Positions 1-8,807 of a stretch of DNA of 64,000 nt are shown piece after piece. The stretch covers positions 217,310 through 281,309 of the forward strand of contig NZ_KQ948858.1 in assembly GCF_001514215.1 (NCBI RefSeq). The letters are read 5' to 3'. The position numbers were made by a program, and so were the translations under genes. The notes under the pieces were generated by a model. It had not been told where the DNA came from. It made no database searches and saw only the letters and a program-made list of their open reading frames with translations. Origin of the DNA: Streptomyces bungoensis. Its GTDB lineage: Bacteria; Actinomycetota; Actinomycetes; Streptomycetales; Streptomycetaceae. Every line of letters starts with the position of its first letter. Within the stretch, counting starts at the first letter, position 1.

Positions 1-82
1 GGGGCCCCTGCGCGCCGTCGCCCGGTGCGGGTGCGCCGGGGGCGCTCGCGCCCGACCGGGGAGGTGCGGTGCTGTCGGACAT
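1..82 (-). CDS. Partial N-terminus, probably folylpolyglutamate synthase (folC)
   Basis: An ATG-initiated frame on the minus strand starts at 82 and runs off the left edge without a stop. The visible 27 or so codons are rich in Ala, Pro and Gly (it begins MSDSTAPPRSG), like the unstructured N-termini of many Streptomyces proteins. In Streptomyces the gene immediately downstream of valS on the same strand is folC, which adds glutamates to folates, so that is the likely identity. The identity comes from synteny alone; no domain is visible here. A strong terminator separates it from valS, so it probably has its own promoter. No convincing ribosome binding site is seen. Confidence 0.35.
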   Translation of the reverse strand, partial: MSDSTAPPRSGASAPGAPAPGDGAQGP

Positions 83-121
83 CGGGGTCGGCTCGGCCGC
101 TTCCCCCTCCCCCGGGTGCGT

Positions 122-157
122 GAAGGCCCCCCGAGCCTTTCGGTTCGGGGGGCCTTC
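122..157 (-). terminator. Terminator after valS
   Basis: A 13-bp perfect inverted repeat (122-134 with 145-157, arms beginning GAAGGCCCCCCGA) lies 17 bp beyond the valS stop codon. It has no long U-tract, which is normal for Streptomyces terminators. Confidence 0.75.
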
Positions 158-173
158 GGTGAGCTGCGGCCGC

Positions 174-2798
174 TTACGCCTGCGGGAGCCTGTCCAGCTG
201 GGCGGTGATGCGGGCGATGTCCTCCTCCGCCTTGGCCAGGCGGGTGCGGATCTTGTCGACCACGTTCTCCGGGGCCTTCGCCAGGAAGGCCTCGTTGCCG
301 AGCTTGCCGGTGGCCTGGGCCTTCTCCTTCTCGGCGGCGGCCAGGTCCTTCGCCAGCCGCTTGCGCTCGGCGGCCACGTCGATCGTGCCGGAGAGGTCGA
401 GGGCGACCTCGGCACCGGCGACCGGCAGGGTGGCCGTCGCCGTGAAGGCGTCGCCCTCGGGCTGCAGGCGCAGCAGCTGGCGGATGGCGGCCTCGTGCGG
501 GGCGAGCGCCGTGCCGTCGAGCGTCAGCCGGGCCGGCACCCGCTGGCCGGGCTGCAGGCCCTGGTCGGCGCGGAAGCGGCGGACCTCGGTGATGACGGAC
601 TGAAGGGTCCCGATCTCCTGCTCCGCCGCCGCGTCCCGGAAGCCGCTGTCGGACGGCCACTCGGCGATGACGACGGACTCGCCACCCGTGAGGGTGGTCC
701 ACAGGGTCTCCGTGACGAACGGGACGACCGGGTGCAGCAGCCGGAGCGTGACGTCGAGGACCTCGCCCAGGACGCGCTTGGAGACCTCGGCCGGCTCGCC
801 GCCCGCCTGGAACGTCGTCTTGGACAGCTCGACGTACCAGTCGAAGACCTCGTCCCACGCGAAGTGGAAGAGGGCGTCCGACAGCTTGGCGAACTGGTAG
901 TCGTCGTAGTAGGCGTCGACTTCGGCGACGACCGAGTTCAGGCGGGAGAGGATCCAGCGGTCCGTCGCCGACATCGTTGACGGCTCCGGCAGCGGGCCCT
1001 CCACCGTCGCGCCGTTCATCAGCGCGAAGCGCGTGGCGTTCCAGATCTTGTTGGCGAAGTTGCGGGAGCCCTGGACCCAGTCCTCGCCGATCGGCACGTC
1101 GACGCCCGGGTTGGCGCCGCGGGCCAGGGTGAAGCGCAGGGCGTCGGAGCCGTACTTGTCCATCCAGTCCAGCGGGTTGACCGCGTTGCCGAAGGACTTC
1201 GACATCTTCTTGCCGAACTGGTCGCGGACCATGCCGTGCAGGGCGATGGTGTGGAACGGCGGGGTGCCGTCCATCGCGTACAGGCCGAACATCATCATCC
1301 GGGCGACCCAGAAGAAGAGGATGTCGTAGCCGGTGACCAGGACGGAGTTCGGGTAGAACTTCGCGAGCGACTCGGTCCGCTCGGGCCAGCCCAGGGTGGA
1401 GAAGGGCCACAGGCCGGAGGAGAACCAGGTGTCGAGGACGTCGGTGTCCTGACGCCAGCCCTCGCCGGTGGGCGGCTGCTCGTCCGGGCCGACGCAGACG
1501 ACCTCGCCGTTGGGGCCGTACCAGACGGGGATGCGGTGGCCCCACCACAGCTGGCGCGAGATGCACCAGTCGTGGAGGTTGTCGACCCAGTCGAAGTACC
1601 GCTTCTCCATCTCCTGCGGGTGGATCTTGACGCGGCCGTCCCGGACGGCGTCACCGGCCGCCTTCGCCAGCGGGCCGACCTTGACCCACCACTGCATGGA
1701 CAGCCGCGGCTCGATGGTGGTCTTGCAGCGCGAGCAGTGGCCGACGGAGTGGACGTACGGCCGCTTCTCGGCGACGATCCGGCCCTCGGCGCGCAGCGCG
1801 GCGACGATGGCGGAGCGGGCCTCGAGCCGGTCCAGGCCCTGGAAGGGACCGTGGGCGGTGATGACCGCGTGCTCGTCCATGACGGTGAGGGACGGCAGGT
1901 CGTGGCGCTGGCCGATCTCGAAGTCGTTCGGGTCGTGGGCCGGGGTGACCTTGACCGCGCCGGTGCCGAACTCGGGGTCGACGTGGGTGTCGGCGACGAC
2001 CGGGATGGAGCGCTCGGTGAGCGGCAGCTTGATGAGCTTGCCGACGAGGTGCTTGTACCGCTCGTCGTCGGGGTGAACGGCGACGGCCGTGTCGCCGAGC
2101 ATGGTCTCGGCGCGGGTGGTGGCGACGACGATGGAGTCCTCCCCGTCGCCGTAGCGCATGGAGACCAGCTCGCCGTCGTCGTCCTGGTACTCGACCTCGA
2201 TGTCCGAGATCGCGGTCAGGCAGCGCGGGCACCAGTTGATGATGCGCTCGGCCCGGTAGATCAGCTCGTCGTCGTAGAGGCGCTTGAAGATGGTCTGGAC
2301 GGCCTGGGAGAGCCCCTCGTCCATGGTGAAGCGCTCGCGGGACCAGGCGACGCCGTCGCCGAGGCGGCGCATCTGGCCGCTGATCTGGCCGCCGGACTCG
2401 GCCTTCCACTGCCAGACGCGCTCGACGAAGGCCTCGCGGCCGAGGTCGTGGCGGGACTTGCCCTCCTTGCCGAGCTCGCGCTCGACGACGTTCTGCGTGG
2501 CGATGCCGGCGTGGTCCATGCCGGGCTGCCACAGCGTCTCGAAGCCCTGCATGCGCTTGCGGCGGGTCAGGGCGTCGATGAGCGTGTGCTCGAAGGCGTG
2601 GCCCAGGTGCAGGCTGCCGGTGACGTTCGGCGGCGGGATGACGATCGTGTACGGCGGCTTGTCGCTCTTCTCGTCCGCCTCGAAGTAACCCCGCTCTACC
2701 CAGCGCTCGTACAGCGGCCCCTCTACATCGGCCGGCGCGTACTGGGTCGGCAGTTCGGAGTCGGGCGCTGGTGGCTGCTGCTGAGCGTTCTCGGTCAC
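174..2798 (-). CDS. valS: Valyl-tRNA synthetase
   Basis: This cytoplasmic class I aminoacyl-tRNA synthetase charges tRNA-Val. At 874 residues it has the normal bacterial ValS length. Visible landmarks are the HIGH-type motif HLGH at about residues 64-67 in the context PPPNVTGS, the KMSKS signature at 531-535, the CP1 editing domain between them, and a C-terminal coiled-coil arm in the last 65 residues with many Lys, Glu and Ala. A Cys pair at 190-193 and another near 355-358 could bind zinc. The ATG start gives the expected N-terminal tail before the catalytic core. The gene is divergent from the proline-rich membrane protein at 2937 and ends at its own hairpin. No T-box leader is seen in the short upstream region. 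Confidence 0.98.
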   Translation of the reverse strand: MTENAQQQPPAPDSELPTQYAPADVEGPLYERWVERGYFEADEKSDKPPYTIVIPPPNVTGSLHLGHAFEHTLIDALTRRKRMQGFETLWQPGMDHAGIATQNVVERELGKEGKSRHDLGREAFVERVWQWKAESGGQISGQMRRLGDGVAWSRERFTMDEGLSQAVQTIFKRLYDDELIYRAERIINWCPRCLTAISDIEVEYQDDDGELVSMRYGDGEDSIVVATTRAETMLGDTAVAVHPDDERYKHLVGKLIKLPLTERSIPVVADTHVDPEFGTGAVKVTPAHDPNDFEIGQRHDLPSLTVMDEHAVITAHGPFQGLDRLEARSAIVAALRAEGRIVAEKRPYVHSVGHCSRCKTTIEPRLSMQWWVKVGPLAKAAGDAVRDGRVKIHPQEMEKRYFDWVDNLHDWCISRQLWWGHRIPVWYGPNGEVVCVGPDEQPPTGEGWRQDTDVLDTWFSSGLWPFSTLGWPERTESLAKFYPNSVLVTGYDILFFWVARMMMFGLYAMDGTPPFHTIALHGMVRDQFGKKMSKSFGNAVNPLDWMDKYGSDALRFTLARGANPGVDVPIGEDWVQGSRNFANKIWNATRFALMNGATVEGPLPEPSTMSATDRWILSRLNSVVAEVDAYYDDYQFAKLSDALFHFAWDEVFDWYVELSKTTFQAGGEPAEVSKRVLGEVLDVTLRLLHPVVPFVTETLWTTLTGGESVVIAEWPSDSGFRDAAAEQEIGTLQSVITEVRRFRADQGLQPGQRVPARLTLDGTALAPHEAAIRQLLRLQPEGDAFTATATLPVAGAEVALDLSGTIDVAAERKRLAKDLAAAEKEKAQATGKLGNEAFLAKAPENVVDKIRTRLAKAEEDIARITAQLDRLPQA

Positions 2799-2936
2799 GG
2801 GGGTCAGTTTAGAGGTGTCACGGGGTGGTCCCGAAACGCCTTTGTTCTGTAACGGTGCGGCCCCCGGTGCGGTGCGGTTCGCGGGGCTGGGTCAGGATGT
2901 CAGGAACACATAAGGCATCTGGAGGGGAACCCAGAG

Positions 2937-3917
2937 ATGAGCAACAACCAGCCGGGCCCGTACGGCCAGCCGCCCCAGCAGCCGGGACCGTACGGCCAGC
3001 CGGGGCAGCCCGCCCCGTACGGCCAGCCGGGTCCCTACGGCCAGCAGCCGCAGGCCCCGCAGCCCGGCTACGGGTACCCCCAGCAGGCCCCTCCGGCCCC
3101 GCCGCAGCCCGGGTACGGCTACCCGCAGCAGGGCGTGCCGCAGCAGCCGAACCCGTACGGCCAGCAGACCCCCTACGGCCAGCAGCCGCCCTACGGCATG
3201 CCTCCGCAGGCGCCGGCCCCGGGCGGGGGCGGCGGCAAGAAGACGGGCCTGATCATCGGGGCGGTGGCCGTGGTGGCGGCGATCGCGGTGGGTGCGTACT
3301 TCGTGCTCGGCGGGAGCGGTGGCAGCACCAGCGTCGCGGACGACGGTCCGCACAAGCTCACGACGCCGGGGACCGTGCTCGACGGCACGTACAAGAAGGC
3401 GGGCAACGGCTCCGACGACTCGATGAGCGACGGTGACCTGGCCGACTTCAAGAAGTGGGGGGTCAAGAACCCCGCGCACGCCGGTGCCTCGTACCAGAAC
3501 GGGGAGGGCCTGACGGCCAAGACCCTCTCCTTCAGTGGTGTCTACGGCACCATCGACGACCCCGAGGCCGTGGTGGACGCCGCCTTCGCGAAGGTCAAGG
3601 CGGAGTCGGAGAAGGACCAGAGCAACGACAAGACCAAGGGCAAGCTGCTGGGCAGCCCGCAGACGGTTCATCCGTCGGGCTTCAACGGGGTCATGAAGTG
3701 CCAGGTGGTGCAGATCGACAACTCCGACGCGTCGACGTCGTCCGCGGGTGCGGCGAAGTCCTTCAAGATGCCGTTCTGCATCTGGGGCGACCACAGCACC
3801 GTCGCCGACGTCACGGCCTTCAGCTTCGCCGCCATCGCCTCGGGTGACGGTGGCTCGATCGACACCACGGCCGACCTCGCCGCCAAGCTGCGCAACGACG
3901 TCCGCGTCAAGGCCTGA
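2937..3917 (+). CDS. Pro/Gln/Tyr-rich single-pass membrane protein, function unknown
   Basis: This is a 326-residue protein. Residues 1-97 are a low-complexity tail of repeated PYGQ, PGYGYPQQ and QQP units. A Gly-rich linker and two Lys precede one transmembrane segment at about 103-126. The remainder is a soluble domain of about 190 residues that should lie outside the membrane. That domain has two Cys (CQVV and FCIWG) that could form a disulfide. The tail resembles the disordered cytoplasmic N-termini of many actinobacterial membrane proteins. The ATG is preceded by GGAGGGG about 10 nt upstream. I do not recognise the extracytoplasmic domain. It is transcribed divergently from valS and ends at a bidirectional hairpin shared with clpX. 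Confidence 0.85.
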   Translation: MSNNQPGPYGQPPQQPGPYGQPGQPAPYGQPGPYGQQPQAPQPGYGYPQQAPPAPPQPGYGYPQQGVPQQPNPYGQQTPYGQQPPYGMPPQAPAPGGGGGKKTGLIIGAVAVVAAIAVGAYFVLGGSGGSTSVADDGPHKLTTPGTVLDGTYKKAGNGSDDSMSDGDLADFKKWGVKNPAHAGASYQNGEGLTAKTLSFSGVYGTIDDPEAVVDAAFAKVKAESEKDQSNDKTKGKLLGSPQTVHPSGFNGVMKCQVVQIDNSDASTSSAGAAKSFKMPFCIWGDHSTVADVTAFSFAAIASGDGGSIDTTADLAAKLRNDVRVKA

Positions 3918-3934
3918 CGGGGTCACCCCGACGG

Positions 3935-3968
3935 CGAAGGGCCCCGGTCTGCCGACCGGGGCCCTTCG
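3935..3968. terminator. Bidirectional terminator between convergent genes
   Basis: A perfect 15-bp stem (3935-3949 with 3954-3968) and a 4-nt loop lie between the 2937 gene and clpX, which converge here. It can serve both strands. Confidence 0.8.
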
Positions 3969-3986
3969 TGTGCCTGCCGTGGGCGG

Positions 3987-5273
3987 CTACGCCGTCTTCT
4001 GCTCCCCCGCTCCCCGCCCCCGCGCGTCGCGGGGGATCAGGGTCGGGTTGACGTTGGAGTGGACCACGTCGGCCGTGATGACGACGCGGGCCACGTCCTT
4101 GCGGGACGGGACCTCGTACATCACCGACATCAGGACCTCCTCCATGATGGCGCGCAGGCCGCGGGCGCCGGTCTGGCGGAGGATGGCCTGGTCGGCGATC
4201 GCCTCGAGGGCCTCGCGCTCGAAGTCGAGCTCCACGCCGTCGAGTTCGAAGAGGCGCTGGTACTGCTTGACCAGGGCGTTGCGGGGCTCGACCAGGATCT
4301 GGAGGAGGGCCTCGCGGTCCAGGTTGTGGACCGAGGTGATCACCGGGAGACGGCCGATGAACTCGGGGATCATGCCGAACTTGACCAGGTCCTCCGGCAT
4401 GACGTCCTCGAAGACGTCCTTGGACTCCAGCTCCCGCTTGGAGCGGATGGTGGCGCCGAAGCCGATGCCCTTGGCGCCGGCGCGGGCCTCGATGATCTTC
4501 TCCAGGCCCGAGAAGGCGCCGCCCACGATGAACAGGACGTTCGTCGTGTCGATCTGGATGAACTCCTGGTGCGGGTGCTTGCGGCCGCCCTGCGGCGGGA
4601 CGGAGGCCGTGGTCCCCTCGAGGATCTTCAGCAGGGCCTGCTGGACGCCCTCGCCGGAGACGTCGCGGGTGATCGACGGGTTCTCGCTCTTGCGGGCCAC
4701 CTTGTCGATCTCGTCGATGTAGATGATCCCGGTCTCGGCCTTCTTGACGTCGTAGTCGGCCGCCTGGATGAGCTTGAGGAGGATGTTCTCCACGTCCTCG
4801 CCCACGTAGCCCGCCTCCGTCAGCGCCGTCGCGTCGGCGATCGCGAAGGGGACGTTCAGCATCCGGGCCAGGGTCTGGGCGAGGAGGGTCTTGCCGGAGC
4901 CCGTGGGGCCGAGGAGCAGGATGTTGGACTTCGCCAGCTCGATGGCGTCGTCACGGCCCTGCGCGCCGCCGTTCTCGCCGGCCTGCACCCGCTTGTAGTG
5001 GTTGTACACCGCGACGGAGAGCGCCTTCTTGGCGGCCTCCTGGCCGACCACGTAGCCCTCGAGGAACTCGTAGATCTCCCGCGGCTTGGGCAGTTCCTCC
5101 CAGCGCACCTCGCTGGTCTCCGCGAGCTCCTCCTCGATGATCTCGTTGCAGAGATCGATGCACTCGTCGCAGATGTACACACCGGGCCCTGCGATGAGCT
5201 TCTTGACCTGCTTCTGGCTCTTGCCACAGAACGAGCACTTGAGCAGATCGCCGCCGTCACCGATGCGTGCCAC
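3987..5273 (-). CDS. clpX: ATP-dependent Clp protease ATP-binding subunit ClpX
   Basis: This AAA+ unfoldase recognises tagged substrates and feeds them to the ClpP peptidase. At 428 residues it has the normal length. The N-terminal zinc-binding domain shows Cys13, Cys16, Cys35 and Cys38. Walker A is GPTGSGKT at 122-129 and Walker B is IIYIDEID at 183-190. The pore-1 loop GYVGED is at 155-160, RKH at 231-233, and the IGF tripeptide that docks on ClpP is at 270-272. The GTG start directly precedes the conserved ARIGDGGD N-terminus. It lies downstream of clpP2 but is separated by 169 bp containing a large stem-loop, so it may be partly or separately expressed. Confidence 0.98.
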   Translation of the reverse strand: MARIGDGGDLLKCSFCGKSQKQVKKLIAGPGVYICDECIDLCNEIIEEELAETSEVRWEELPKPREIYEFLEGYVVGQEAAKKALSVAVYNHYKRVQAGENGGAQGRDDAIELAKSNILLLGPTGSGKTLLAQTLARMLNVPFAIADATALTEAGYVGEDVENILLKLIQAADYDVKKAETGIIYIDEIDKVARKSENPSITRDVSGEGVQQALLKILEGTTASVPPQGGRKHPHQEFIQIDTTNVLFIVGGAFSGLEKIIEARAGAKGIGFGATIRSKRELESKDVFEDVMPEDLVKFGMIPEFIGRLPVITSVHNLDREALLQILVEPRNALVKQYQRLFELDGVELDFEREALEAIADQAILRQTGARGLRAIMEEVLMSVMYEVPSRKDVARVVITADVVHSNVNPTLIPRDARGRGAGEQKTA

Positions 5274-5377
5274 GGTGTGCTTCCCCTTCGCCTGGGAGAC
5301 GCCCGGACGCTTTCGCGTCCAGCGGCTCCTGGTGCTGCCTTATGTCGACGGTACCTTGCCGAACCCGGTGTTCGGGT

Positions 5378-5421
5378 CCCCCTTGGCAGGGTTCACTTTC
5401 CGCTGCTCCCTGCCAAGGGGG
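5378..5421. other. Large inverted repeat between clpP2 and clpX
   Basis: The arms 5378-5391 and 5408-5421 are a perfect 14-bp inverted repeat around a 16-nt loop, in the gap between the clpP2 stop and the clpX start. It could be a terminator or attenuator that limits readthrough into clpX, or an RNA processing or stability element. The role is inference. Confidence 0.6.
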
Positions 5422-5442
5422 CCCGTGAGTCGCCGTTCCGGG

Positions 5443-6108
5443 TCAGCGGACCGCGTCGTTGTTCATCTTCCGGGTGGAGATGATCTGGTCGACGATGCCG
5501 TACTCCAGCGCCTCCTCGGCCGTGAGGATCTTGTCGCGCTCGATGTCCTCGCGGACCTGCTCGATCGGCCGGTTGGAGTGCTTGGCCAGCATGTTCTCCA
5601 GCTGCTCACGCATCCGGGTGAACTCGTTGGCGATGATCTCCAGGTCGGACAGCTGGCCGCGGCCGGTGGAGCCGGCCGGCTGGTGGATCAGCACCCGGGA
5701 GTTCGGCAGCGCCATGCGCTTGCCCGGGGTGCCGGCGGCGAGCAGGATGGCCGCGGCGGAGGCCGCCTGGCCCATGCACACCGTCTGGATGTCGGGCTTG
5801 ACGAACTGCATGGTGTCGTAGATGGCCGTGAGGGCCGTCATGTCGCCGCCGGGGCTGTTGATGTAGATCGAGATGTCCCGGTCGGGGTCCATCGACTCCA
5901 GGCACAGCAGCTGCGCCATGACGTCGTTGGCGGAGGCGTCGTCGATCTGGACGCCGAGGAAGATCACGCGCTCCTCGAAGAGCTTCGCGTACGGGTCGTA
6001 CTCGCGGATGCCCTGGGAGGTGCGCTCGACGAAGCGCGGAATGACGTAGCGGCTGTCGGGCCGGGGCCCTTCGTACAGGCCGCTGGCGGCGCCGGGGAAG
6101 TTGCTCAT
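5443..6108 (-). CDS. clpP2: ATP-dependent Clp protease proteolytic subunit ClpP2
   Basis: This is a serine peptidase subunit of the barrel-shaped Clp protease. At 221 residues it keeps the whole triad: Ser117 in GQAAS, His142 in LIHQPAG and Asp192 in ERDK. The N-terminal extension of about 35 residues before the core is typical of the second actinobacterial ClpP. The ATG is preceded by a GGTG-type site. It follows clpP1 by 69 bp on the same strand. In actinobacteria ClpP1 and ClpP2 are encoded together and usually assemble as a mixed complex; that is family knowledge, not something the sequence proves. Confidence 0.97.
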   Translation of the reverse strand: MSNFPGAASGLYEGPRPDSRYVIPRFVERTSQGIREYDPYAKLFEERVIFLGVQIDDASANDVMAQLLCLESMDPDRDISIYINSPGGDMTALTAIYDTMQFVKPDIQTVCMGQAASAAAILLAAGTPGKRMALPNSRVLIHQPAGSTGRGQLSDLEIIANEFTRMREQLENMLAKHSNRPIEQVREDIERDKILTAEEALEYGIVDQIISTRKMNNDAVR

Positions 6109-6177
6109 GGGGTGTTCACCGTCCTGGTGGCGTTCTGGGGGCTTCGGTCTCGGCGTGGCGTGGCGTGGCCGTGCCGG

Positions 6178-6795
6178 TCAGGCACCGGTGCCGCCGCCTC
6201 CCGGAATACCCGAGGCGTGCGTGATGATCTCGTCGATGAGACCGTAGTCCTTGGCCTCTTGGGGGGTGAACCAGCGGTCGCGGTCGGCGTCACGGAGGAT
6301 GGTCTCGACCGACTGGCCGGAGTGCAGCGCGGTCAGCTCGGTCATGGTCTTCTTGGTGCGCAGCAGGTACTGGGCCTGGATCTTGATGTCCGAGACCGTA
6401 CCGCCCAGGCCCGCGGAGCCCTGGTGCATCATGATGTCGGTGTGCGGCAGGGCGAAGCGCTTGCCGGCCGTGCCACCGGTGAGCAGGAACTGGCCCATCG
6501 AGGCCGCCATGCCCATGCCGATCGTGACCACGTCGTTCGGGATGTACTGCATGGTGTCGTAGATCGCCATGCCGGCCGTCACCGAGCCGCCCGGGCTGTT
6601 GATGTAGAGGTAGATGTCCTTGTTCGGGTCCGCGGCGAGGAGCAGCATCTGCGCGGTGATCTTGTTGGCGATGTCGTCGTCAACCTGCTGACCGAGGAAG
6701 ATGATCCGCTCGCCGAGCAGCCGGTTGTAGACCTGGTCGCCGAGGCCACCACCGATGGAAGGCTCGCCGGCGGCGGAGGGCATCAGATTCGTCAC
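6178..6795 (-). CDS. clpP1: ATP-dependent Clp protease proteolytic subunit ClpP1
   Basis: This first gene of the clpP1P2 pair encodes 205 residues from a GTG start at 6795, preceded by AGGTGG. A longer open frame upstream has no conserved sequence and covers the promoter, so I rejected that start. The triad is Ser99 in GMAAS, His124 in MMHQGSAG and Asp173 in DRDR. The N-terminus VTNLMPSAAGEPSIGG is the form known from Streptomyces. A ClgR-type box lies about 145 bp upstream, which fits the known control of clpP1P2 by the activator ClgR. The gene lies downstream of tig but is separated from it by a terminator. Confidence 0.97.
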   Translation of the reverse strand: MTNLMPSAAGEPSIGGGLGDQVYNRLLGERIIFLGQQVDDDIANKITAQMLLLAADPNKDIYLYINSPGGSVTAGMAIYDTMQYIPNDVVTIGMGMAASMGQFLLTGGTAGKRFALPHTDIMMHQGSAGLGGTVSDIKIQAQYLLRTKKTMTELTALHSGQSVETILRDADRDRWFTPQEAKDYGLIDEIITHASGIPGGGGTGA

Positions 6796-6938
6796 GTATC
6801 CACCTGCTCGTCTTGCGACGGCGCCGGGCCGTCTGCACGTTTCCCTGCCGGGGGCTGGGCCTGTTTCGGGAACTCCCCTGCCCTCGTATTCATGGACCCT
6901 AACGCGCTGGTCCCTTCGGGGAATCCCGGAGAAGGGAG

Positions 6939-6956
6939 TGTTCGCCGGGGGCGTAG
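6939..6956. promoter_or_regulatory. Candidate ClgR-binding site upstream of clpP1
   Basis: The sequence TGTTCGC-CGGGG-GCGTAG matches the actinobacterial ClgR motif, CGC-N5-GCG with T-rich left and WWS right flanks. It lies 144 bp upstream of the clpP1 start in the tig-clpP1 gap. ClgR activation of clpP1P2 is established in Streptomyces and Corynebacterium; occupancy of this particular site is inferred. Confidence 0.55.
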
Positions 6957-7011
6957 CGCCGTGGGGGCGCGCTTGCGATCTTCCGGGCGGCATGCGTCCC
7001 CGTGTACGCCA

Positions 7012-7040
7012 CAGGCCCCCGGGAGATCCCCAGGGGCCTG
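7012..7040 (-). terminator. Terminator after tig
   Basis: CAGGCCCC (7012-7019) pairs with GGGGCCTG (7033-7040), with an additional inner GGG/CCC pairing. It lies about 30 bp beyond the tig stop and upstream of the clpP1 promoter region. Confidence 0.65.
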
Positions 7041-7071
7041 CGTGGGTGCGTCAGAGGCGCCGCGGGGCCGC

Positions 7072-8460
7072 TCAGCCCTCGGTCTTCTCCTCGGCGGCCT
7101 CGGCCTCGGCGGGCTCGGTGGCCTCGGCCTCGGCGGCCTCGGTCTCCTCCTCGTCGTCGAGGTCGACGACCTCGCCGTTGGTGTCCTTCACGGTGGCGGC
7201 GTCGACCACGACGGCCAGCGCCTTGCCGCGGGCGACCTCGCCGACCAGCAGCGGCACCTGGCCGCCCTCGACGACGGCCTGGGCGAACTGGTCGGGGGAC
7301 ATGCCGGAGGAGGCCGCACGCCGCATGAGGTGCTCGGTGAGCTCCTCCTGGTTGACGTTGAGGTTCTCCTTCTTGACCAGCTCGTCGAGGACGAACTGGG
7401 TCTTGATGCCCTTGACCGCGGCCTCGCGGGTCTCGGTCTCGAACTCCTCGGCGGTCTTGCCCTGGATCTCCAGGTACTTGTCGAGGGTGAGGCCCATCTG
7501 GCCGAGCTGGTGGTGCTCCAGGTTGTGCTTGCGGGTGTTGATCTCGTCCTCGAGCAGCTTCTCGGGGACCGGGACCTCGACCAGCTCGAGGAGCTTCTCC
7601 AGGACGCGCTCCTGCGCCTGGGTGGCCTGGTCGTACTGCTTCATGTCGGCCAGGCGCTTGCGGCTGTCGGCCTTCAGCTCGTCCAGGGTGTCGAACTCGG
7701 AGGCGAGCTGCGCGAACTCGTCGTCCAGCTCGGGCAGTTCACGCTTGGCGACCTGGGTGACCTTGACGGTGACCTCGGCCTCCTTGCCCGCGGCGGAGCC
7801 GCCCTTCAGCTCGGAGGTGAAGGTGGCCTCCTCGCCGGCGGACAGGCCCTTGACGGCGTCGTCGATGCCGTCGAGCAGCTCGCCGGAGCCGATGGTGTAG
7901 GAGACGCCGCTCGCGACGCCGTCCTCGAGGACCTCGCCGTCGACCTTGGCCTCGAGGTCCACGGTGACGACGTCGCCGTCCTCGGCGGCGCGCTCGACCG
8001 GGGTGGTGGAGGCGAAGCGCTCGCGGAGCTGCTCGACCGACTTCTCGATGTCCTCGTCGGTGACCTCGACGGCGTCGACCTCGACCTCGATGCCGGAGTA
8101 GTCCGGGATCTCCAGGGCCGGACGGACGTCGACCTCGGCGGTGAAGTTCAGCGTCTCGCCGTCCTTCAGCTCGGTGATGTCGACGTCGGGCTGGCCCAGC
8201 GGGCTGAGCTCGGCCTCGTTGACCGCGTCGGTGTAGAACTTCGGCAGCGCGTCGTTGACGGCCTCCTCCAGGACCGCGCCGCGGCCGAACCGCTGGTCGA
8301 TGACGCGGGCCGGGATCTTGCCCTTGCGGAAGCCCTTCACCGTGACCTGCTGGTTGATCTTCTTGTACGCCGCGTCGAGGCTGTCCTTGAGCTCCTCGAA
8401 GGGCACCTCGACAGTGAGCCGAACCCGGGTCGGGTTCAGGGTCTCCACGGCGCTCTTCAC
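7072..8460 (-). CDS. tig: Trigger factor (ribosome-associated chaperone and peptidyl-prolyl isomerase)
   Basis: Trigger factor binds the ribosome exit tunnel and helps nascent chains fold. The 462-residue protein has the ribosome-binding domain with the signature GFRKGKIP at 43-50, a central FKBP-type isomerase domain at about 155-245, and an alpha-helical C-terminal cradle. It ends in a 30-residue Glu/Ala tail, a common actinobacterial extension. The GTG start at 8460 has AAGGAG 9 nt upstream; the open frame extends 47 codons further without conservation, so I used the GTG. It is upstream of and co-oriented with clpP1, as in S. coelicolor. Confidence 0.97.
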   Translation of the reverse strand: MKSAVETLNPTRVRLTVEVPFEELKDSLDAAYKKINQQVTVKGFRKGKIPARVIDQRFGRGAVLEEAVNDALPKFYTDAVNEAELSPLGQPDVDITELKDGETLNFTAEVDVRPALEIPDYSGIEVEVDAVEVTDEDIEKSVEQLRERFASTTPVERAAEDGDVVTVDLEAKVDGEVLEDGVASGVSYTIGSGELLDGIDDAVKGLSAGEEATFTSELKGGSAAGKEAEVTVKVTQVAKRELPELDDEFAQLASEFDTLDELKADSRKRLADMKQYDQATQAQERVLEKLLELVEVPVPEKLLEDEINTRKHNLEHHQLGQMGLTLDKYLEIQGKTAEEFETETREAAVKGIKTQFVLDELVKKENLNVNQEELTEHLMRRAASSGMSPDQFAQAVVEGGQVPLLVGEVARGKALAVVVDAATVKDTNGEVVDLDDEEETEAAEAEATEPAEAEAAEEKTEG

Positions 8461-8639
8461 GGTTCGGTCTCCTTGTGGCTGACTTCTTGGGTTCTGCCGG
8501 AGCCAGACAGGTCCGGCGGATTCGCCGCCCGGAGGAGTACGTAGGCCATGGGGGCCGGGGCACACGGGCGCGCAGCTTGCATAGTAACCGGAGCCGGTCA
8601 ACGCCCCAAAAGGCGATCACCGAGGGGTGCCTCGGCCGA

Positions 8640-8716
8640 TGGTCGGGGTGGCGGGATTTGAACCCACGGCCTTCCGCTCCCAAAGCGGACGCGCTACCAA
8701 GCTGCGCCACACCCCG
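8640..8716 (-). tRNA. tRNA-Pro (anticodon TGG)
   Basis: The minus strand gives a full cloverleaf. A 7-bp acceptor stem CGGGGTG/CACCCCG is followed by the discriminator A. The D-arm contains GCGCAGCTTGGTAGCGC, the anticodon loop has TTTGGGA with anticodon TGG, and the T-arm contains GGTTCAAATCC. The 3' CCA is encoded in the DNA (8640-8642), so the 77-nt gene includes it. Confidence 0.96.
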
Positions 8717-8807
8717 TTCGGTGCGACACGTAGGGTACATGCCCCGGCCGGATCCGGCGGCTGGTTTGCCGGCGGCCACGCGGACGGCGTCCGCGCCGTC
8801 CGGCACG

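Noticed and set aside
2799..2936. Possible T-box or other riboswitch upstream of valS
   Set aside because: The gap is only about 138 bp, shared with a divergent gene, and no T-box sequence or tRNA-like specifier hairpin is visible.
4059..5483. Long plus-strand open frame (about 474 codons) opposite clpX
   Set aside because: It is a shadow of the clpX coding strand: Leu/Asp/Val-rich composition, no domain, no start signal. The same holds for the very long frames opposite clpP, tig, pepN, malQ and the csn genes.
6796..6993. N-terminal extension of ClpP1 to 271 residues
   Set aside because: The extension covers the promoter and ClgR box and has no conserved sequence; GTG 6795 has a good Shine-Dalgarno and the known N-terminus.
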